Source: Platanthera guangdongensis (Eukaryota; Streptophyta; Magnoliopsida; Asparagales; Orchidaceae). From it: DNA of 64,000 nt. The stretch covers positions 80,340,757 to 80,404,756 of the forward strand of contig CM077165.1 in NCBI GenBank assembly GCA_039583875.1, read 5' to 3'. Both the position numbers and the translations under genes were made by a program. Positions 1 to 10,263 of this stretch are shown in pieces (within the stretch, counting starts at the first letter, position 1; each line of letters opens with the position of its first letter). The notes beneath the pieces are model-generated. The model ran no database searches and was not told the origin of the DNA. It saw nothing but the letters and a program-made list of their open reading frames with translations.

Positions 1-376
1 GCATTTGGCACCTTGAACTCGGACTTCTTTTCTCCTGGGTCCTTCTTCTCTTGAACTTTCTTAACGAAATTCTCCAACGAACGGGCCGAATTGTCCAAGG
101 CTAGGAAGCCTTGCGCCTTAGTCCCAGCAAGTAGTAACTGTAGGTCGCCACGTAGACCCTCATAGAATCGGTTGGTCTTCCTCTCTTCTTCCATAAATGT
201 AGCACCAGCATAACGACCCAACCGTGTGAACTCATGGAGATACTCGTCCACGCTTCTGGCTCCTTGAGTCAACCCAAGAAATTGGTTCTCCATCTCGAGC
301 TTCTGAGCAGAGGGTACAAATCTGGCTAGGAACAATCTTGAAAATTCCTCCATAGGCACATCGGCAAGCTGCCTAC
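1..376 (-). pseudogene. B gag, downstream part (partial at the window edge)
   Basis: The minus strand is open from the element A junction to base 1. It encodes the middle of a Ty3/gypsy Gag, with blocks such as MEEFSRLFLARF, YLHEFTRLGRYAG and KTNRFYEGLRGDL, ending EKKSEFKVP at the edge. This is the retrotransposon gag domain that forms the capsid lattice. The same blocks occur in A, C, G and H. No stop interrupts this portion, although the upstream part (5604-6072) has three. It joins that part across the A insertion, where residues VGR and QLADV were originally adjacent. The zinc knuckle would lie to the left of the window. Confidence 0.9.
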
Positions 377-393
377 TGTAACACCCCAAAGTC

Positions 394-945
394 CATTTGG
401 GTTGCTGGGGTGACACGGCCTGGGATACGGGCGTGTCCCAGGGCGTGTCGTGCCTGGTTTGAGTAGTTGGGTGTCTGGTAGACGAAATTGGGTCGATGGA
501 AGGAACACGCCAGGTGACATGGGCACTGACACGGGTGTGTCCGTGGGCGTGTCCCTCTGGTCGACACAATGCGCTCGACGATTGTCGAGTGTCGAGTGTT
601 GAGGACACGACTTGTGACACGGGCATGTCAAAGGGCGTGTCAGCGCGGTCGACGAAGTCAGCCCAACGGTGAGCCAAGGCTTGTTTGCGGGACACGGGTA
701 TGTCCAGGTGCACACGGCCTGGAACACGGGCATGTCCCAGGGCCGTGTGAGTCTCGGGTAATTTTGAGGTTGTGCAGCCTGATGCACACGGCCATAGACA
801 CGGGCGTGTCTGAGGGCGTGTCAAGGGACACGGCCCGTGACACTGGCGTGTTCCACGGCCGTGTACTGGTTGGCTGTAGTTAGTTTCCTGCCGCTTTAGG
901 GGACACGGCCTGTGACACGGGCGTGTCACAGGGCGTGTCAGGCCA
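394..945 (+). repeat. Array of GACACGGGCGTGTC-type palindromes, A 5' LTR
   Basis: Copies and half-copies of GACACG-GG-CGTGTC, often in the frame ACACGGCCTGTGACACGGG, recur every 20-60 bp with unrelated spacers. The arms are perfect 6-bp inverted repeats around GG. A near-palindrome of the CTCGACGATTGTCGAG type lies at about 573-588. The open frames read through this stretch (strings of DTGVS or TRPVT) are artefacts of the repeat. Confidence 0.85.
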
Positions 946-1044
946 TGTTTATGCTTTTCTGGACATTTCTGAGCCGTTTAATTCCCTATTCCTAGATCTA
1001 ATGGATTGGCTTTTTCCATGTATTGGTAAGGCCGGGAAAAAGGG

Positions 1045-1053
1045 GATTTAAAC
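1045..1053 (+). promoter_or_regulatory. TATA-like element in the A 5' LTR
   Basis: GATTTAAAC follows a G/A-rich stretch and precedes a pyrimidine-rich TTCCTCTTCATTTTC tract, a plausible core promoter about 180 bp upstream of the LTR-internal ATG. The same string occurs in the 3' LTR near 4114. Position and resemblance only; no start site is known. Confidence 0.35.
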
Positions 1054-1233
1054 CCTTCCTCTTCATTTTCTTCTTCTTATTCTCATTTCAAGGGAGAGCA
1101 AGAAGAGGGGAGTGCAAGGGAAGGAAGGAGGAAGAGAAGCCAACTGCTGGAGGAGCTGCGCAGTGCGGAACGAAGATCCGAGAGCGGATTCGTGAAGGCT
1201 AAGTCAAGGCGATGACTTCCGTACAGCTACTTC

Positions 1234-1257
1234 ATGGCACCGAAGCGAGCTTTAAAG
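1234..1257 (+). pseudogene. Candidate gag exon 1 inside the A 5' LTR (MAPKRALK)
   Basis: ATG GCA CCG AAG CGA GCT TTA AAG is followed at once by GTAACG, a good plant 5' splice donor. The same short basic peptide plus GTAACG occurs at the matching LTR position in B, C and G. Joined at phase 0 to the AG at 2442-2443 it would read MAPKRALK then VVRSGAGP, giving gag a start codon that the internal region lacks. It is listed as a pseudogene because the downstream gag is broken. Confidence 0.6.
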
Positions 1258-2443
1258 GTAACGATCTCCTTCTTGAACATCGAAGTCCTTTCTTTATGCA
1301 TCTGCGTGCAATCCTCCACCAAAAGGTTGATCCGCGAAGTGATTCCTTTGTTGAGTCTGCATCTAGAGCCGGAAGTGTGGAGTACGGCATAGGCATGCTG
1401 TGTGAAGCTCATCTGGACCGTTAGTCTGGATTGGTGATGATCATGGGTAAACCGGAGAAAACTCCGCGGATTTGCAAAGATGCTATGTGCTTTATGTCTT
1501 GGATGTTTGAATGCTATGTGTGGATGGTATGCCCATGCGTGAGCTAGCCATGAATATGATCTTGGATGCTTTCTGAAGCTCCTTGTGCTGTGTTTGCTCT
1601 GCGAGAGCGGAACGCTGTAGCTACCCAGGAAGGGAAGGCCGACCCGCGTCACGGTGCGCCAGTGACGATGTGAGCACGGGCAAGGCTAACATGTACCTGG
1701 GCATGTTGGAGAGATCGATTGGTGGCATTGTTCGGGAGCGTGCGATAGCCCGACTTGCTGCACCGAAATAAAAGCGGGTCGATCTGTTGGATGAATGCTC
1801 ATGTTTTCCATGCGGTACATACCTCTGCTTGGTTTGGGAGGAATGCAACCATCATGCGTGTTGGGTTGACTAGGACCGACCAACCAACAAGTTAATTACC
1901 GTGTGATTGGTGGTGTTACCACGGGTTTCCGGTACACCGTAAGGTGCCTTGAGTGCACGAAGCGTCTGGCTGCGGTCAACGTTTGTGATTTGATATGTGT
2001 GAGTGTGATTGTTAGCTATTATATTTGTAAGGGCATACAGGGAAGGAACCGCTGCCTCGGGCATGGGGTATGATCGTTATAATTGGTTAGTTGTAGCTGA
2101 CCGTTACTTTGTTGCCGCACTTTGGTGGATGTCTATTTACAGGTGCTGTGGCTTGAAATGAAATGAACGGATTGAAAGCTTGTTGTTAAGGCCCTTGAAG
2201 GCCAAGTGCATCGTTGTTGGATTTCATGTGTGGCGGGACCCACCGTTATATGTCATGTGACGAGTGGGGGCGTTACAAAGTGGTATCAGAGCCAGGTTTA
2301 GATTGTTTGGGAGGAGAGAACAGAATTGAACTCACGAATGTCCACTAGGAATGTATTTTATGCACGTGACGTGCGTGAGTGTGTAGTCAATGTATCAGTA
2401 CCGTTATGATATGAATCATTAATGGTGTTCTGTACATTGATAG
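1258..2443 (+). other. Candidate leader intron of A (LTR to gag)
   Basis: It starts GTAACGATCTCC and ends CATTGATAG. The 1186-nt interval spans the rest of the 5' LTR and the primer-binding site. It is shorter than the equivalents in B, C and G (about 1.47-1.74 kb), mainly because of the 256-bp LTR deletion. It is supported by conservation of the donor context and of the exon 2 start (xxRSGAG) in several elements. No transcript evidence is available. Confidence 0.5.
2281..2294 (+). other. Primer-binding site of A (tRNA-iMet type)
   Basis: TGGTATCAGAGCCA lies 3 nt after the 5' LTR end. It matches the 3' end of plant initiator-methionine tRNA as used by most plant LTR retrotransposons, so it marks where minus-strand cDNA synthesis starts. 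Confidence 0.9.
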
Positions 2444-3498
2444 GTGGTGAGGAGTGGAGCTGGGCCGTCTGAGCCCCAGCGGTCTGATGAGAGTGTAGCA
2501 CCGGTTGAAGAGCCTACACCTCCTTTGGCGGAGACCATTCGGGTGGTGACGGAAACAGTGCTCGCAGTATTGCAGACACAACCTGCAAGGCCTGTAGTAG
2601 TACCTGTGCAGCTTGGTGGTCGGCAAGAGCCTGTTGATGAGCAGTTGAAAATATTTATGGAGTTTCATCCACCTACGTTTGGCGGAGCAGTTTCCCCAAC
2701 GCAGGCGGAAGATTGGCTTGCAAGAGTAAAATGAATCATGACGGCAATCAGGACGGTGGAGGAGCAGAAAGTTACTTTAGCCACGTTTCTGTTAGAAGGA
2801 GATGCGAGGTTATGGTGGGATGAGTAGAGGTGTATTACTTGGCCGGTCGAGGGTTAGCGGAGGTGTCCATGGAAGAATTCTCCCGCTTGTTTTCAGCCAA
2901 GTACGTGCCACTGTCCCAGCGGATTGCTATGGAGAATGAGTTTTTACGTCTAGTAAAGGGTGAGAGAGATATTGATACGTACCTGCATGACTTTACCAGA
3001 CTGGGGCGGTATACGGGATCTACTTTCGCCGAGGAAGCCCGAAAGACGAATCGATTTTATGAGGATCTTCGGGATGAGTTAAGTTTGGCACTCCCGAGTT
3101 CGGTGAGCCAAGGCTTCCAAGCGTTGGTAGACACAGCCCGTGCATTGGAAAAAGATATGAAGCAAGTGCAAGAAATGAGGAGACTGGCGGTGGAGAAGCC
3201 AGAATTTAAAGTGCCGCAGTCGGAATAATTGGATTTTCAGAAACGAGAGAAGAAGAGATTCAAGCCTGTGGAACAAACCTCCTCGAATGCTGCGTCAGAA
3301 GCAACGTATGGACAAAGACGTGTTGAGATACGTACCTGTTTTAAATGCGGAAAACAGGGGCATATAGCCTCTAATTGTGGAAGCGGCCCTCCTCGAAGCG
3401 AGAAAACTATGGGTGTGTCTTATGAAGATAAGGGTAAAGCAGTGGCCGAGTCATCTGCATCCCGGACGCAACCTCGATTGCATAATATGGAAGTATAA
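2444..3498 (+). pseudogene. A gag (exon 2), decayed
   Basis: This is a Ty3/gypsy Gag. The N-terminal part is proline- and alanine-rich after RSGAGPSEP. The capsid-forming retrotransposon gag domain follows (FMEFHPPTFGGA, LLEGDARLWWDE, MEEFSRLFSAKYVP, TRLGRYTGSTFAEEARKTNRFYEDLRDEL). A CCHC zinc knuckle, CFKCGKQGHIASNC, sits at 3337-3378. It is broken by TGA at 2732, TAG at 2825 with a 1-nt loss just after it, and TAA at 3226. The frame ends at 3498 without entering a protease. Bases 3499-3820 hold no further coding similarity that I recognise. Confidence 0.88.
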
Positions 3499-3819
3499 GA
3501 GCCGCAAAGTGCACTTGGTGAAGTTCAACCTCGGATTTTCAATTTGGCTTTTACCGAAGCATTTAAACAATATCTGCAAAATAATACGGATGAGCAGAAA
3601 TAAGTGTGACCCGTCTTCCATGTGTGGATGTGAATATTATATAACTGTATTTGTGACATATGATATGTAAATGGTGGGTTAGATGGATATATGATGGATA
3701 TATGACCGTGTTATTAGTTGATTTGGTTGTACTATCATTCGAATGATGTGTTTGTTCTGTTGCGCACTTTTGTTGTGACTGATTGGAGTGAGACAAATTT
3801 CGAGGACGAAATTCTGTGA

Positions 3820-3830
3820 AGGAGGGGAGG
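3820..3830 (+). other. Polypurine tract of A
   Basis: AGGAGGGGAGG lies directly before the truncated 3' LTR and is preceded by ATTTCGAGGACGAAATT, the usual gypsy context. In element C the same tract is followed by TGTAACAG. Here the first 384 bases of the LTR are missing and LTR sequence resumes at ATTTTGAGG. Confidence 0.8.
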
Positions 3831-5598
3831 ATTTTGAGGTTGTGCAGCCTGATGCACACGGCCACAGACACGGGCGTGTTTGAGGGCATGTCAGGGGACA
3901 CGGCCCGTGATACGGGCGTGTTCCACGGCCGTGTACTGGTTGGCTGTAGTCGGTTTCCTGCCGCTTTAGGGGACACGGCCTGTGACACGGGCGTGTCATA
4001 GGGCGTGTCAGGTCGTGTTTATGATTTTCTGGACATTTCTGAGCCGTTTGATTCCCTATTCCTAGATCCAATGGATTGGCTGTCCATGTATTGATAAGGC
4101 CGGGGAAAAGGGGATTTAAACCCTTCCCCTTCATTTTCTTCTTCTTCTCATTTCAAGAGAGAGCAAGAAGAGGGGAGTGCAAGGTAAGGAAGGAGGAAGA
4201 GAAGCCAGCTACTGGAGGAGCTACGGAGTGCGGAACTAAGATCCGAGAGCGGATTCGTGAAGGCTAAGTCAAGGCGGTGACTTCCATCCGGCTACTTCAT
4301 GGCACCAAAGCGAGCTTCAAGGGTAACAATCTCCTTCTTGGACATCGAAGTCCTTTCTTTATGTATCTGCGTGGAATCCTCCACCAAAAGGTGGATCCGC
4401 GAAGTGATTCCTTTGTTGAGTCTACATCTAGAGCCGGAAGTGTGGAGTACGACATAGGCATGTTGTGTGAAGCCCATCTGGACCGTTAGTCTGGATTGGT
4501 GATGATCATGGGTAAACCGGAGAAAACTCTGTGGATTTGCAAAGATGCTATGTGCTTTATGTCTTGGATGTTTGAATGCTATGTGTGGATGGTATGCTCA
4601 TGCGTGAGCTAGCCATGAATATGATCTTGGATGCTTTGCGAAGCTCCTTGTGTTGTGTTTGCTCTATGAGAGTGGAAAGCTGCGGCTACCCAGGAAGGGA
4701 AGGCCGACCCGCGTCACGGTGCGCCAGTGACGATGTGAGCACAGGAAAGGCTAACCTGTACCTGGGCATGTTGGAGAGAGCGATTGGTGGCAGTGTTCGG
4801 GAGTGTGCGATAGCCCGACTTGCTGCACCAAAATAAAAGCGGGTCGATCTGTTGGATGAATGCTCATGTTTGCCATGCGATACGTACCTTTGCTTGGTTT
4901 GGGTGGAATGCAACCAGCATGCATGTTGGGGTGACTAGGACCGGCCAGCCAAAAAGTTAATTACCGTGCGATTGGTGGTGTTACCACGGGTTTCCGGTAC
5001 ACCGTAAGGTGCCCTGAGTGCACGAAGCGTCTGGCTGCGGTCGACATTTGTGATTTGATATGTGTGAGTGTGATTGTTAGCAATTATATTTGCAAGTGCA
5101 TATAGGGAAGGAACCGCTGCCCCGGGCATGGGGTAGGATCGTTATAATTGGTCAGCTGTAGCTGACCGTTACTTTTTTGCTGCTCTTTGGTGGATGTCTA
5201 TTTGCAGGTGCTGCGGATTGAAATGAAATGAACGAATTGAAAGCTTGCTATTATGGCCCTTGAATGCCAAGTGCATCGTGGTTGGATTTCATGTGTGGCC
5301 GGCCTGCGCGCCGATGTATGAACTTGTGTAGAAAGAGAAACCTGTAAGGCCTTAAGGCCATGTGTGTGTGGGTTATATACATTGCTGGTTTTGGATATAT
5401 AGATGTGGAATTTATGTATTAGTGGACATTCCTAGAGTTGAGTTCATGCAACTTAAAATGGTGCGCTAGAATGGATTGGGTTAAGGATACGTATAGAATT
5501 TGAGCACCACAAGTAATTCCGCCACTTATCTGTGACCTATGGCGTGGGCCCCGGCTGGACCCACCGTTATATGCCATGTGACGAGTGGGGGTGTTACA
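3831..5598 (+). repeat. 3' LTR of element A, 5'-truncated
   Basis: It matches the 5' LTR from its base 761 onward. It keeps the segment lost from the 5' LTR (5300-5555, including GGCCGGCCTGCGCGCC and a CTTAAGGCC palindrome). Palindrome copies lie at 3850-4015, an exon-1-like frame at 4299 and a perfect inverted repeat GGTCAGCT-GT-AGCTGACC at 5150-5167. The two LTRs together show a full length near 2.15 kb. Confidence 0.9.
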
Positions 5599-5603
5599 CC
5601 TAC

Positions 5604-6072
5604 CCACTAAGAGATGAAACTCCAATTCATCCCACCACAACTTCGCTTAACCCACCAAAAGAAAAGTCACTATGGTGGTCTTCTGCCACTCCTCAGTTAA
5701 CGTGGTTGTCAACACCCTCTTTATCGAAGAGAGTCAGTCTTCAGCTTGAGCTGGCGTTCCAACCCCATCGAACCTCACAGTATTAAAGCCCATTACATGC
5801 TTTAGCTGCTTCTCCGTAGCTCTCCTCGGCTCTACCATATCGACTGCTGCGCGTTCCACCACTCTCGGTTCTGCCGCCCTAACCGGTTCTTGCTAATTCG
5901 CAGGAGGTGCGCGATGCATTTGCCCTGCAGGTTGGGCATTTATCATCGCAAATATGGCTTCAGCCACCATCCTGATGGTTTCCGCTGAAGGAGGAGTAGT
6001 AGGCATGTCTCTCAGTGCACTACTTTCCGCCGATTGCGGATGCTCTGATTGACTAGCACCGCTCCTAGCTGC
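5604..6072 (-). pseudogene. B gag exon 2, upstream part
   Basis: On the minus strand a candidate acceptor CTATAG precedes a frame opening AARSGASQSE, then a Pro/Ala-rich stretch and the gag core (WWDELEFHLLVGR) up to the element A junction. Stops break it at AAT-TAG, GAC-TGA and GGT-TAA. The sequence closely follows element G (RSGAGQSE...), so B and G are one family. It continues at 1-376 beyond A. Confidence 0.85.
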
Positions 6073-7554
6073 CTATAGTAGCAAAGACACACGATTAGAC
6101 GACAAACAAATTGCTAAAAGCAATCATTGGAACACTCTGATTCCACAAAACAAGTGTATTTTTTTCATTCCTATGTGGACATTCATGGGTTCTTTTTGAT
6201 GTTATAACGATGACGCACACATGTGCTCACCACCCCTTAAAAGAATTCGCCCACGAATTCATTTAAACCTGACCGTAACCTGGCTCTGATACCAAATTGT
6301 AACACCCCCATCCGTCACATGGCATATAACAGAAGGTCCAGCTGGAACCCGATGCCATATACCACAGATAGTCAGAAGGGTTACATAATAATATTCAAAC
6401 TATCCAATTAGGACTACTCGTCCTACACAGAGCATACAAGCGGAAGCTTTTAAAGTTGAAAGAACCCAAAACTTGAATCCATTAAAAATGAATGTCCACA
6501 ACCACACTACTGGAATGAAAACAAAATACACTGAAAGGGTACATGGCCTTATGGCCTTACAATAGTTCACTTAATAAATAGTGTTTTCCATGCATCAGCA
6601 CGCAGGCCGGCCACACAAGACAAAAGTAGAGTACAACTATTTACTTTGGCCTTCAAGGGCCAGCACAGCAACATGGGCTCCAGCCCGCTATTTGGTACTC
6701 GGCTCCACATCACCTGCAAGCACAATTCCACCACACGGTGGCAAGCAAAGAAACGGTCAGCCAAAAGTCGAACAAATTATAACGACCCCGCCCCTTACTC
6801 GGGACGACGGTGCTATTTCCCTGCATAACATTAGTCCAGTAAAACAATAAAGCGCAATTATACTACGCCACAGGTGTAGGCTCGCACGGCCAAACACACC
6901 GTACACTTAGGGCACATTAACGGTGAATCCTGACACTTCAGCGTCTTCACCACCATCCCAAAGATGGCAACCATGTGAGCATTTAGCCTTTCTGACCACC
7001 GTCTAAGGCTCCCAACTATGCCAACGGCCAGTCCCCTTTTCTGGTCTCTCGCACTGAACCACATAGCCTAGGTCCGATTCCACTTGCCCGTTGCTCACAC
7101 CACATAGTCACCTTAAGACGTACGCACGAGCCAAGCTTCTCTCGGATCCCAAAATTTTCCAAACAATCACATAACCCAGTTATGTTCAAGGCCGGTTCCC
7201 TGACCGCCAAGTTAGCAGAACAACGATTCCGCTCAGTTTTTCGGGTGCGCCTTAGAGCTAACCTCCAAGGAACCCTGCTACAATCTACCGCGTAGAAACC
7301 CGAAAACCCAAAGCACGGAGTCTTCTCCGGCAAAACATATCAAATGCAACATCACCGATCCAGACAATACACATCCGGGTAGGCTTCACACACAATGCCT
7401 ATGCCCGTACTTCGATTCTGTACTCTATATGCAAAACAAGGGGGACTATTCACATCAACCCCAAGGAACACCACGCACTCACCGCACACTCGCGGGAGTG
7501 GGATTCCCTATGCAGAAAGGAAGAGCTTCATATGCTCATGTAGAGAATCGTTAC
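6073..7554 (-). other. Candidate leader intron of B
   Basis: On the minus strand GTAACGATTCTC (from 7554) to ATAG (6073) is 1482 nt. The preceding exon reads xAPKRTTR, but its start codon is ACG instead of ATG (7578-7576), so this copy has lost its initiation codon while the splice-donor context is kept. Confidence 0.45.
6281..6294 (-). other. Primer-binding site of B
   Basis: On the minus strand TGGTATCAGAGCCA lies 3 nt after the LTR end (ACAATT then TGGTATC). It is intact. Confidence 0.9.
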
Positions 7555-8268
7555 CCTTGTAGTCCGCTTTGGCGCCGTGGGAAAACTACACGGATGGAAG
7601 TCTTCACAACGAACTTTCCTCCACGGATCAGCTCTCAGATCTCTAAACGGTGCTCCGATGCTCCGCCGGCAGCCAGAATCCCTTCCTTCTTCCTCCTCTT
7701 TCCAACTCCTTGAGAGAGATAATGGTTGGAGAGAAATGAAGGATTAACTCGCCTATTCCCGGCCTTAACAGAGCAAGAAACCATCTGGGCCTTTGGATCC
7801 TATTTAGAGAAAACGAACGGCTCAGATCCGCTCAAAAATCTCCAAACCTGGTCCGAACACGGCTTGGCACATGGCTGTGTCCCCGGCCGTGTGCCTCGAT
7901 CCAGGCACGATCGTCTAACGAAGGAAAGTCACACGGGCTCAGACACGTCCGTGTTCCACCTGACACGCCCGTGTCGGGTCTCTCGACATGCCCGTGTCCG
8001 AGGGCGTGTCACGCATAACCGCCACACCAACCGACACGACCCAACTGAACACGGGTACTGACATGGGTAGGCACACGCCCGTGTCAAATGACATGCCCGT
8101 ATCATGCAGCCATGTTCCTGGTCGTATCCTTCTCGGGATGAAAACGGCCAAAAATCACCAGCCAGACACGGTTTTGGACACGCCCGTGTCCTAGGCCGTG
8201 TACCCCTATACAGGCACCAAAAATCCCTTTTATGCGACCAACTCAAATACAACATTTGGGGCGTTACA
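6298..8268 (-). repeat. 5' LTR of element B
   Basis: This 1971-bp LTR runs on the minus strand from TGTAACGCCCC to GGGGGTGTTACA. Palindromic GACACGGGCGTGTC-type repeats occupy roughly 7855-8215. The LTR-internal gag exon is at 7578-7555. The conserved inverted repeat near 6765-6790 (GTCAGC...GCTGACC type) is present. It matches the G 5' LTR along its whole length. Confidence 0.92.
7555..7578 (-). pseudogene. Candidate gag exon 1 of B, start codon lost
   Basis: On the minus strand ACG GCG CCA AAG CGG ACT ACA AGG precedes GTAACG. Element G has ATG in the same place followed by identical codons. This looks like a T-to-C change in a decayed copy. Confidence 0.5.
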
Positions 8269-8743
8269 CAACAGCAGCAGCAACAACATCAATAGCAGCA
8301 GAAACATCAACAACAACAACAATCCACTGAACATCAACTAGCTGAAGGATATAAAAGACCATCTTCTCCTCTTGTTCCTTTTGAAGATCCTGAAACAGCT
8401 ACTACTGCTAGAATGGCTAGGTTCTAGGAAATTGTAGGCCTTTCTATTATTAACAAAGCCAAAGCTGAAGGAAAGGATCCTTCTGAATATTCAACAATGT
8501 CAAAGTACAGGAAAGATGAACTTAAAAGATTTGATAAAGCAAACAAGTTTTCAATGTTGATGACTACATGAAGTTGCACCCAGAAGCAGTTGTCCCTAGA
8601 GCTACATCTTTGAAGATTATAGGAGCTGCTGACATGACCATGACAAAAGTGCAAGCTTCAGATCCCAAAAGAGAGATTGTGTTTACAAAGCCTGGAGAGA
8701 AGAGCAAGCAAGAAATTCCAAAGGAAAAGAAACAGAAGAAGTA
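8269..8743 (+). pseudogene. C1 ORF3, C-terminal part, decayed
   Basis: A glutamine-rich run (CAGCAGCAG...) is followed by a frame with MARF-(stop)-EIVGLSIINKAKAEGKD and TMSKYRKDEL. After a frameshift it continues with DDYMKLHPEAVVPRATSLKIIGA, then a Lys-rich tail ending KKQKK-stop. Element F has matching residues at about 52255-52500 (MVRFNELIALS, KAREEGKD, TMSSYRKKEL, VVPRAATVKIIGA). It lies just upstream of the LTR, where plant copia elements with an extra ORF carry it. Function is not known. I see no transmembrane segment in this remnant. Confidence 0.65.
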
Positions 8744-8915
8744 AATTTTGAACTGTTTTTTTTTCTATAATTATCTATAACTGCTCTATATTATGAACAA
8801 AGCTTATGTATATATATATCTGCTGCATGTGTTTTTGATCTCCGCCAGATATATGCTTTTTCTGTTTTGTTTATTTTTCAATTTTGATTTGAGTCTGTAA
8901 TTAGTGACCTCACCC

Positions 8916-8929
8916 AAATAGGGGGAGAT
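8916..8929 (+). other. Polypurine tract of C1
   Basis: AAATAGGGGGAGAT immediately precedes TGTTGG of the LTR. It is identical to the tract of E and one base off that of F. Confidence 0.85.
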
Positions 8930-9513
8930 TGTTGGACCCTTAGTAAGATTTGGGCTAGGTTCACTAAGTTAGGATCATATAACCCACAATATATAGCCAG
9001 GGTCATAGTTGTGTCCTACAGTCTAGGCCAAGTCCTTAGAGTCAACATCACATGGACCAGCTATCAACAAGACTGCCAGAGACTCAAGACTTAAAAGATT
9101 TCAAGACTCTGTAAAGTGAGTTCGACGTTCGTCGAACTCAGGTCGACGATTGTCGTGCTCAGTTCGACGATCTCAGAGTTAATTCTCTGAGCTGAGCTCG
9201 ACGAACTACATTCTCTAATCGACGAAAACTTGGATTACAACAACACTTCAAGTTCAGGAAAGATCAAGATATCCCAAGTCCTTAGAATCAGACTTTGGTC
9301 GACGAACTTTATTCTTTGGTCGACGAATCTTTGGACTACTACATCATTCTATCAAGACTATGTTCTCTAGTCTCAGGTCAAAGAACTTAGTTCTCTGCCG
9401 AACGAATTCTGGATTATCTACTTCAACAACTTAGAACCAAAAGACTTGTGTCGACACTCAGAGTGTATATCGACACCAACTGAGTCGATACTAGAACCAC
9501 TTGTGTTGACACA

Positions 9514-9780
9514 CAGATCATCAGTAGATACTTTGGAAAGGTTATGTCGACACCACACAAAAGACTTGTGTCGACACACAGATCATCAGTCGACACTTTG
9601 AAAAGGTTATGTCGACAACACACAGAAGATTTGTGTCGACACACAGATCATCAGTCGACACTTTGGAAAGGTTGTGTCGACACTACACAGAAGACTTGTG
9701 TCGACATAGATCATCATTCGACACTTTGGAAAGGTTGTGTCGACACCACACAGAAGATTTGTGTCGACACACAGGATATC
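9514..9780 (+). repeat. 65-bp minisatellite with GTGTCGACAC, C1 LTR
   Basis: Units begin CAGATCATCAGTCGACACTT at about 9514, 9579, 9644 and 9707 and carry two or three GTCGAC cores each. The first three unit starts are exactly 65 bp apart and the fourth is 63. Flanking degenerate copies extend to about 9430 and 9845. Confidence 0.85.
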
Positions 9781-10250
9781 AGTCGACACCACCTGTGTTG
9801 ACACCAGGAGTAATTGTGTCGACACACAGAATATTTGACAACTCCAGAAACTCAGCTCGACGAAATCAAATCTTCGGTCGACGAATTCTGGAGACTTTAA
9901 CTTTCATTTCAGATACAACTGTGAATATTCTAAGTCCAGAATAGTTTCTGAACTCCAATCGACGAACGCAGTTATCATCTCGACGAATTCTGTCATCAGT
10001 TCGATGATTCCAGACTTAGCATTTATTCCTTTTATCCTTAGTCTATGGCAATAATTTATGAATGATTAATGTTAAAATATTCTCTGAATATTACCGTTGG
10101 ACGGTACATTAATCACGGCTTTCATCAGAATTATTTTTTCCATTTTTCCAAGGGACAGTTGGGGAAAGAAATCAATGCAGTTTATTTTCAAGGACCTCCA
10201 GCATTGATTGTCGCAGAAGGATTCAAATTTCGAAAGGAAATTCCCTCAGG

Positions 10251-10263
10251 AAATATAAAAGAG
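10251..10263 (+). promoter_or_regulatory. TATA box of the C1 LTR
   Basis: AAATATAAAAGAG is followed by a TTTTTCTCTCTTTCC pyrimidine tract. The F LTR has GATATAAAAGAAA at the same relative place (53695). It probably defines the U3/R boundary. Confidence 0.6.

Larger units (their letters stand above)
377..2277 (+). repeat. 5' LTR of element A
   Basis: This is a 1901-bp LTR with TG...CA ends. It holds, in order, a dense array of GACACG-GG-CGTGTC palindromes (about 394-945), a TATA-like GATTTAAAC near 1045, a short ATG reading frame at 1234 ending at GTAACG, a conserved inverted repeat near 2083-2105, and the terminal GACGAGTGGGGGCGTTACA. Compared with the 3' LTR it lacks about 256 bp after base 2234. 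The deletion endpoints in the 3' LTR (5299 and 5555) share GGC, a microhomology typical of illegitimate recombination. Confidence 0.92.
377..5598 (+). mobile_element. Element A: gag-only, non-autonomous Ty3/gypsy element with intact TSD
   Basis: The element starts TGTAACACCCC at 377 and ends GTGTTACA at 5598. It is flanked by CCTAC at 372-376 and 5599-5603. Order: 5' LTR 377-2277, PBS at 2281, decayed gag 2444-3498, short untranslated tail, purine tract ending at 3830, truncated 3' LTR 3831-5598. Protease, RT, RNase H and integrase are absent, so it would have needed enzymes from relatives such as C. The two LTRs carry different deletions (first 384 bp missing from the 3' LTR, 256 bp missing near the end of the 5' LTR). 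These deletions therefore probably happened after insertion. Confidence 0.92.
1..8268 (-). mobile_element. Element B: Ty3/gypsy LTR retrotransposon, 5' part, interrupted by element A
   Basis: On the minus strand this reads 5' LTR (8268 down to 6298), primer-binding site, then gag, which runs off the left edge. Element A (377-5598) is inserted in gag and flanked by CCTAC on both sides. The right end, TGTAACGCCCC on the minus strand, adjoins CAACA of copia C1, so B landed in C1 ORF3. Its LTR belongs to the same family as element G: both start with TGTAACGCCCC followed by a matching TTGTATTTGAGTTGGTCGC stretch. No pol is visible in the window, so its completeness cannot be judged. Confidence 0.9.

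Noticed and set aside
326..883. Overlapping open frames of 60-150 codons with DTGVS/TRPVT repeats
   Set aside because: They are translations of the palindrome array in the A LTR. Both strands and several frames stay open because the repeat lacks stops. The same artefact occurs at 3679-4134, 7929-8255, 14872-15467, 22227-22748, 27940-28566 and 57571-58245.
2281..2294. tRNA gene
   Set aside because: TGGTATCAGAGCCA matches only the tRNA 3' end. It is the primer-binding site, not a gene. The same applies at 6281, 48383 and 54516.
8269..8340. Poly-glutamine host protein
   Set aside because: CAG/CAA runs with a stop lead directly into the ORF3 C-terminal block of a copia element and are part of that remnant.
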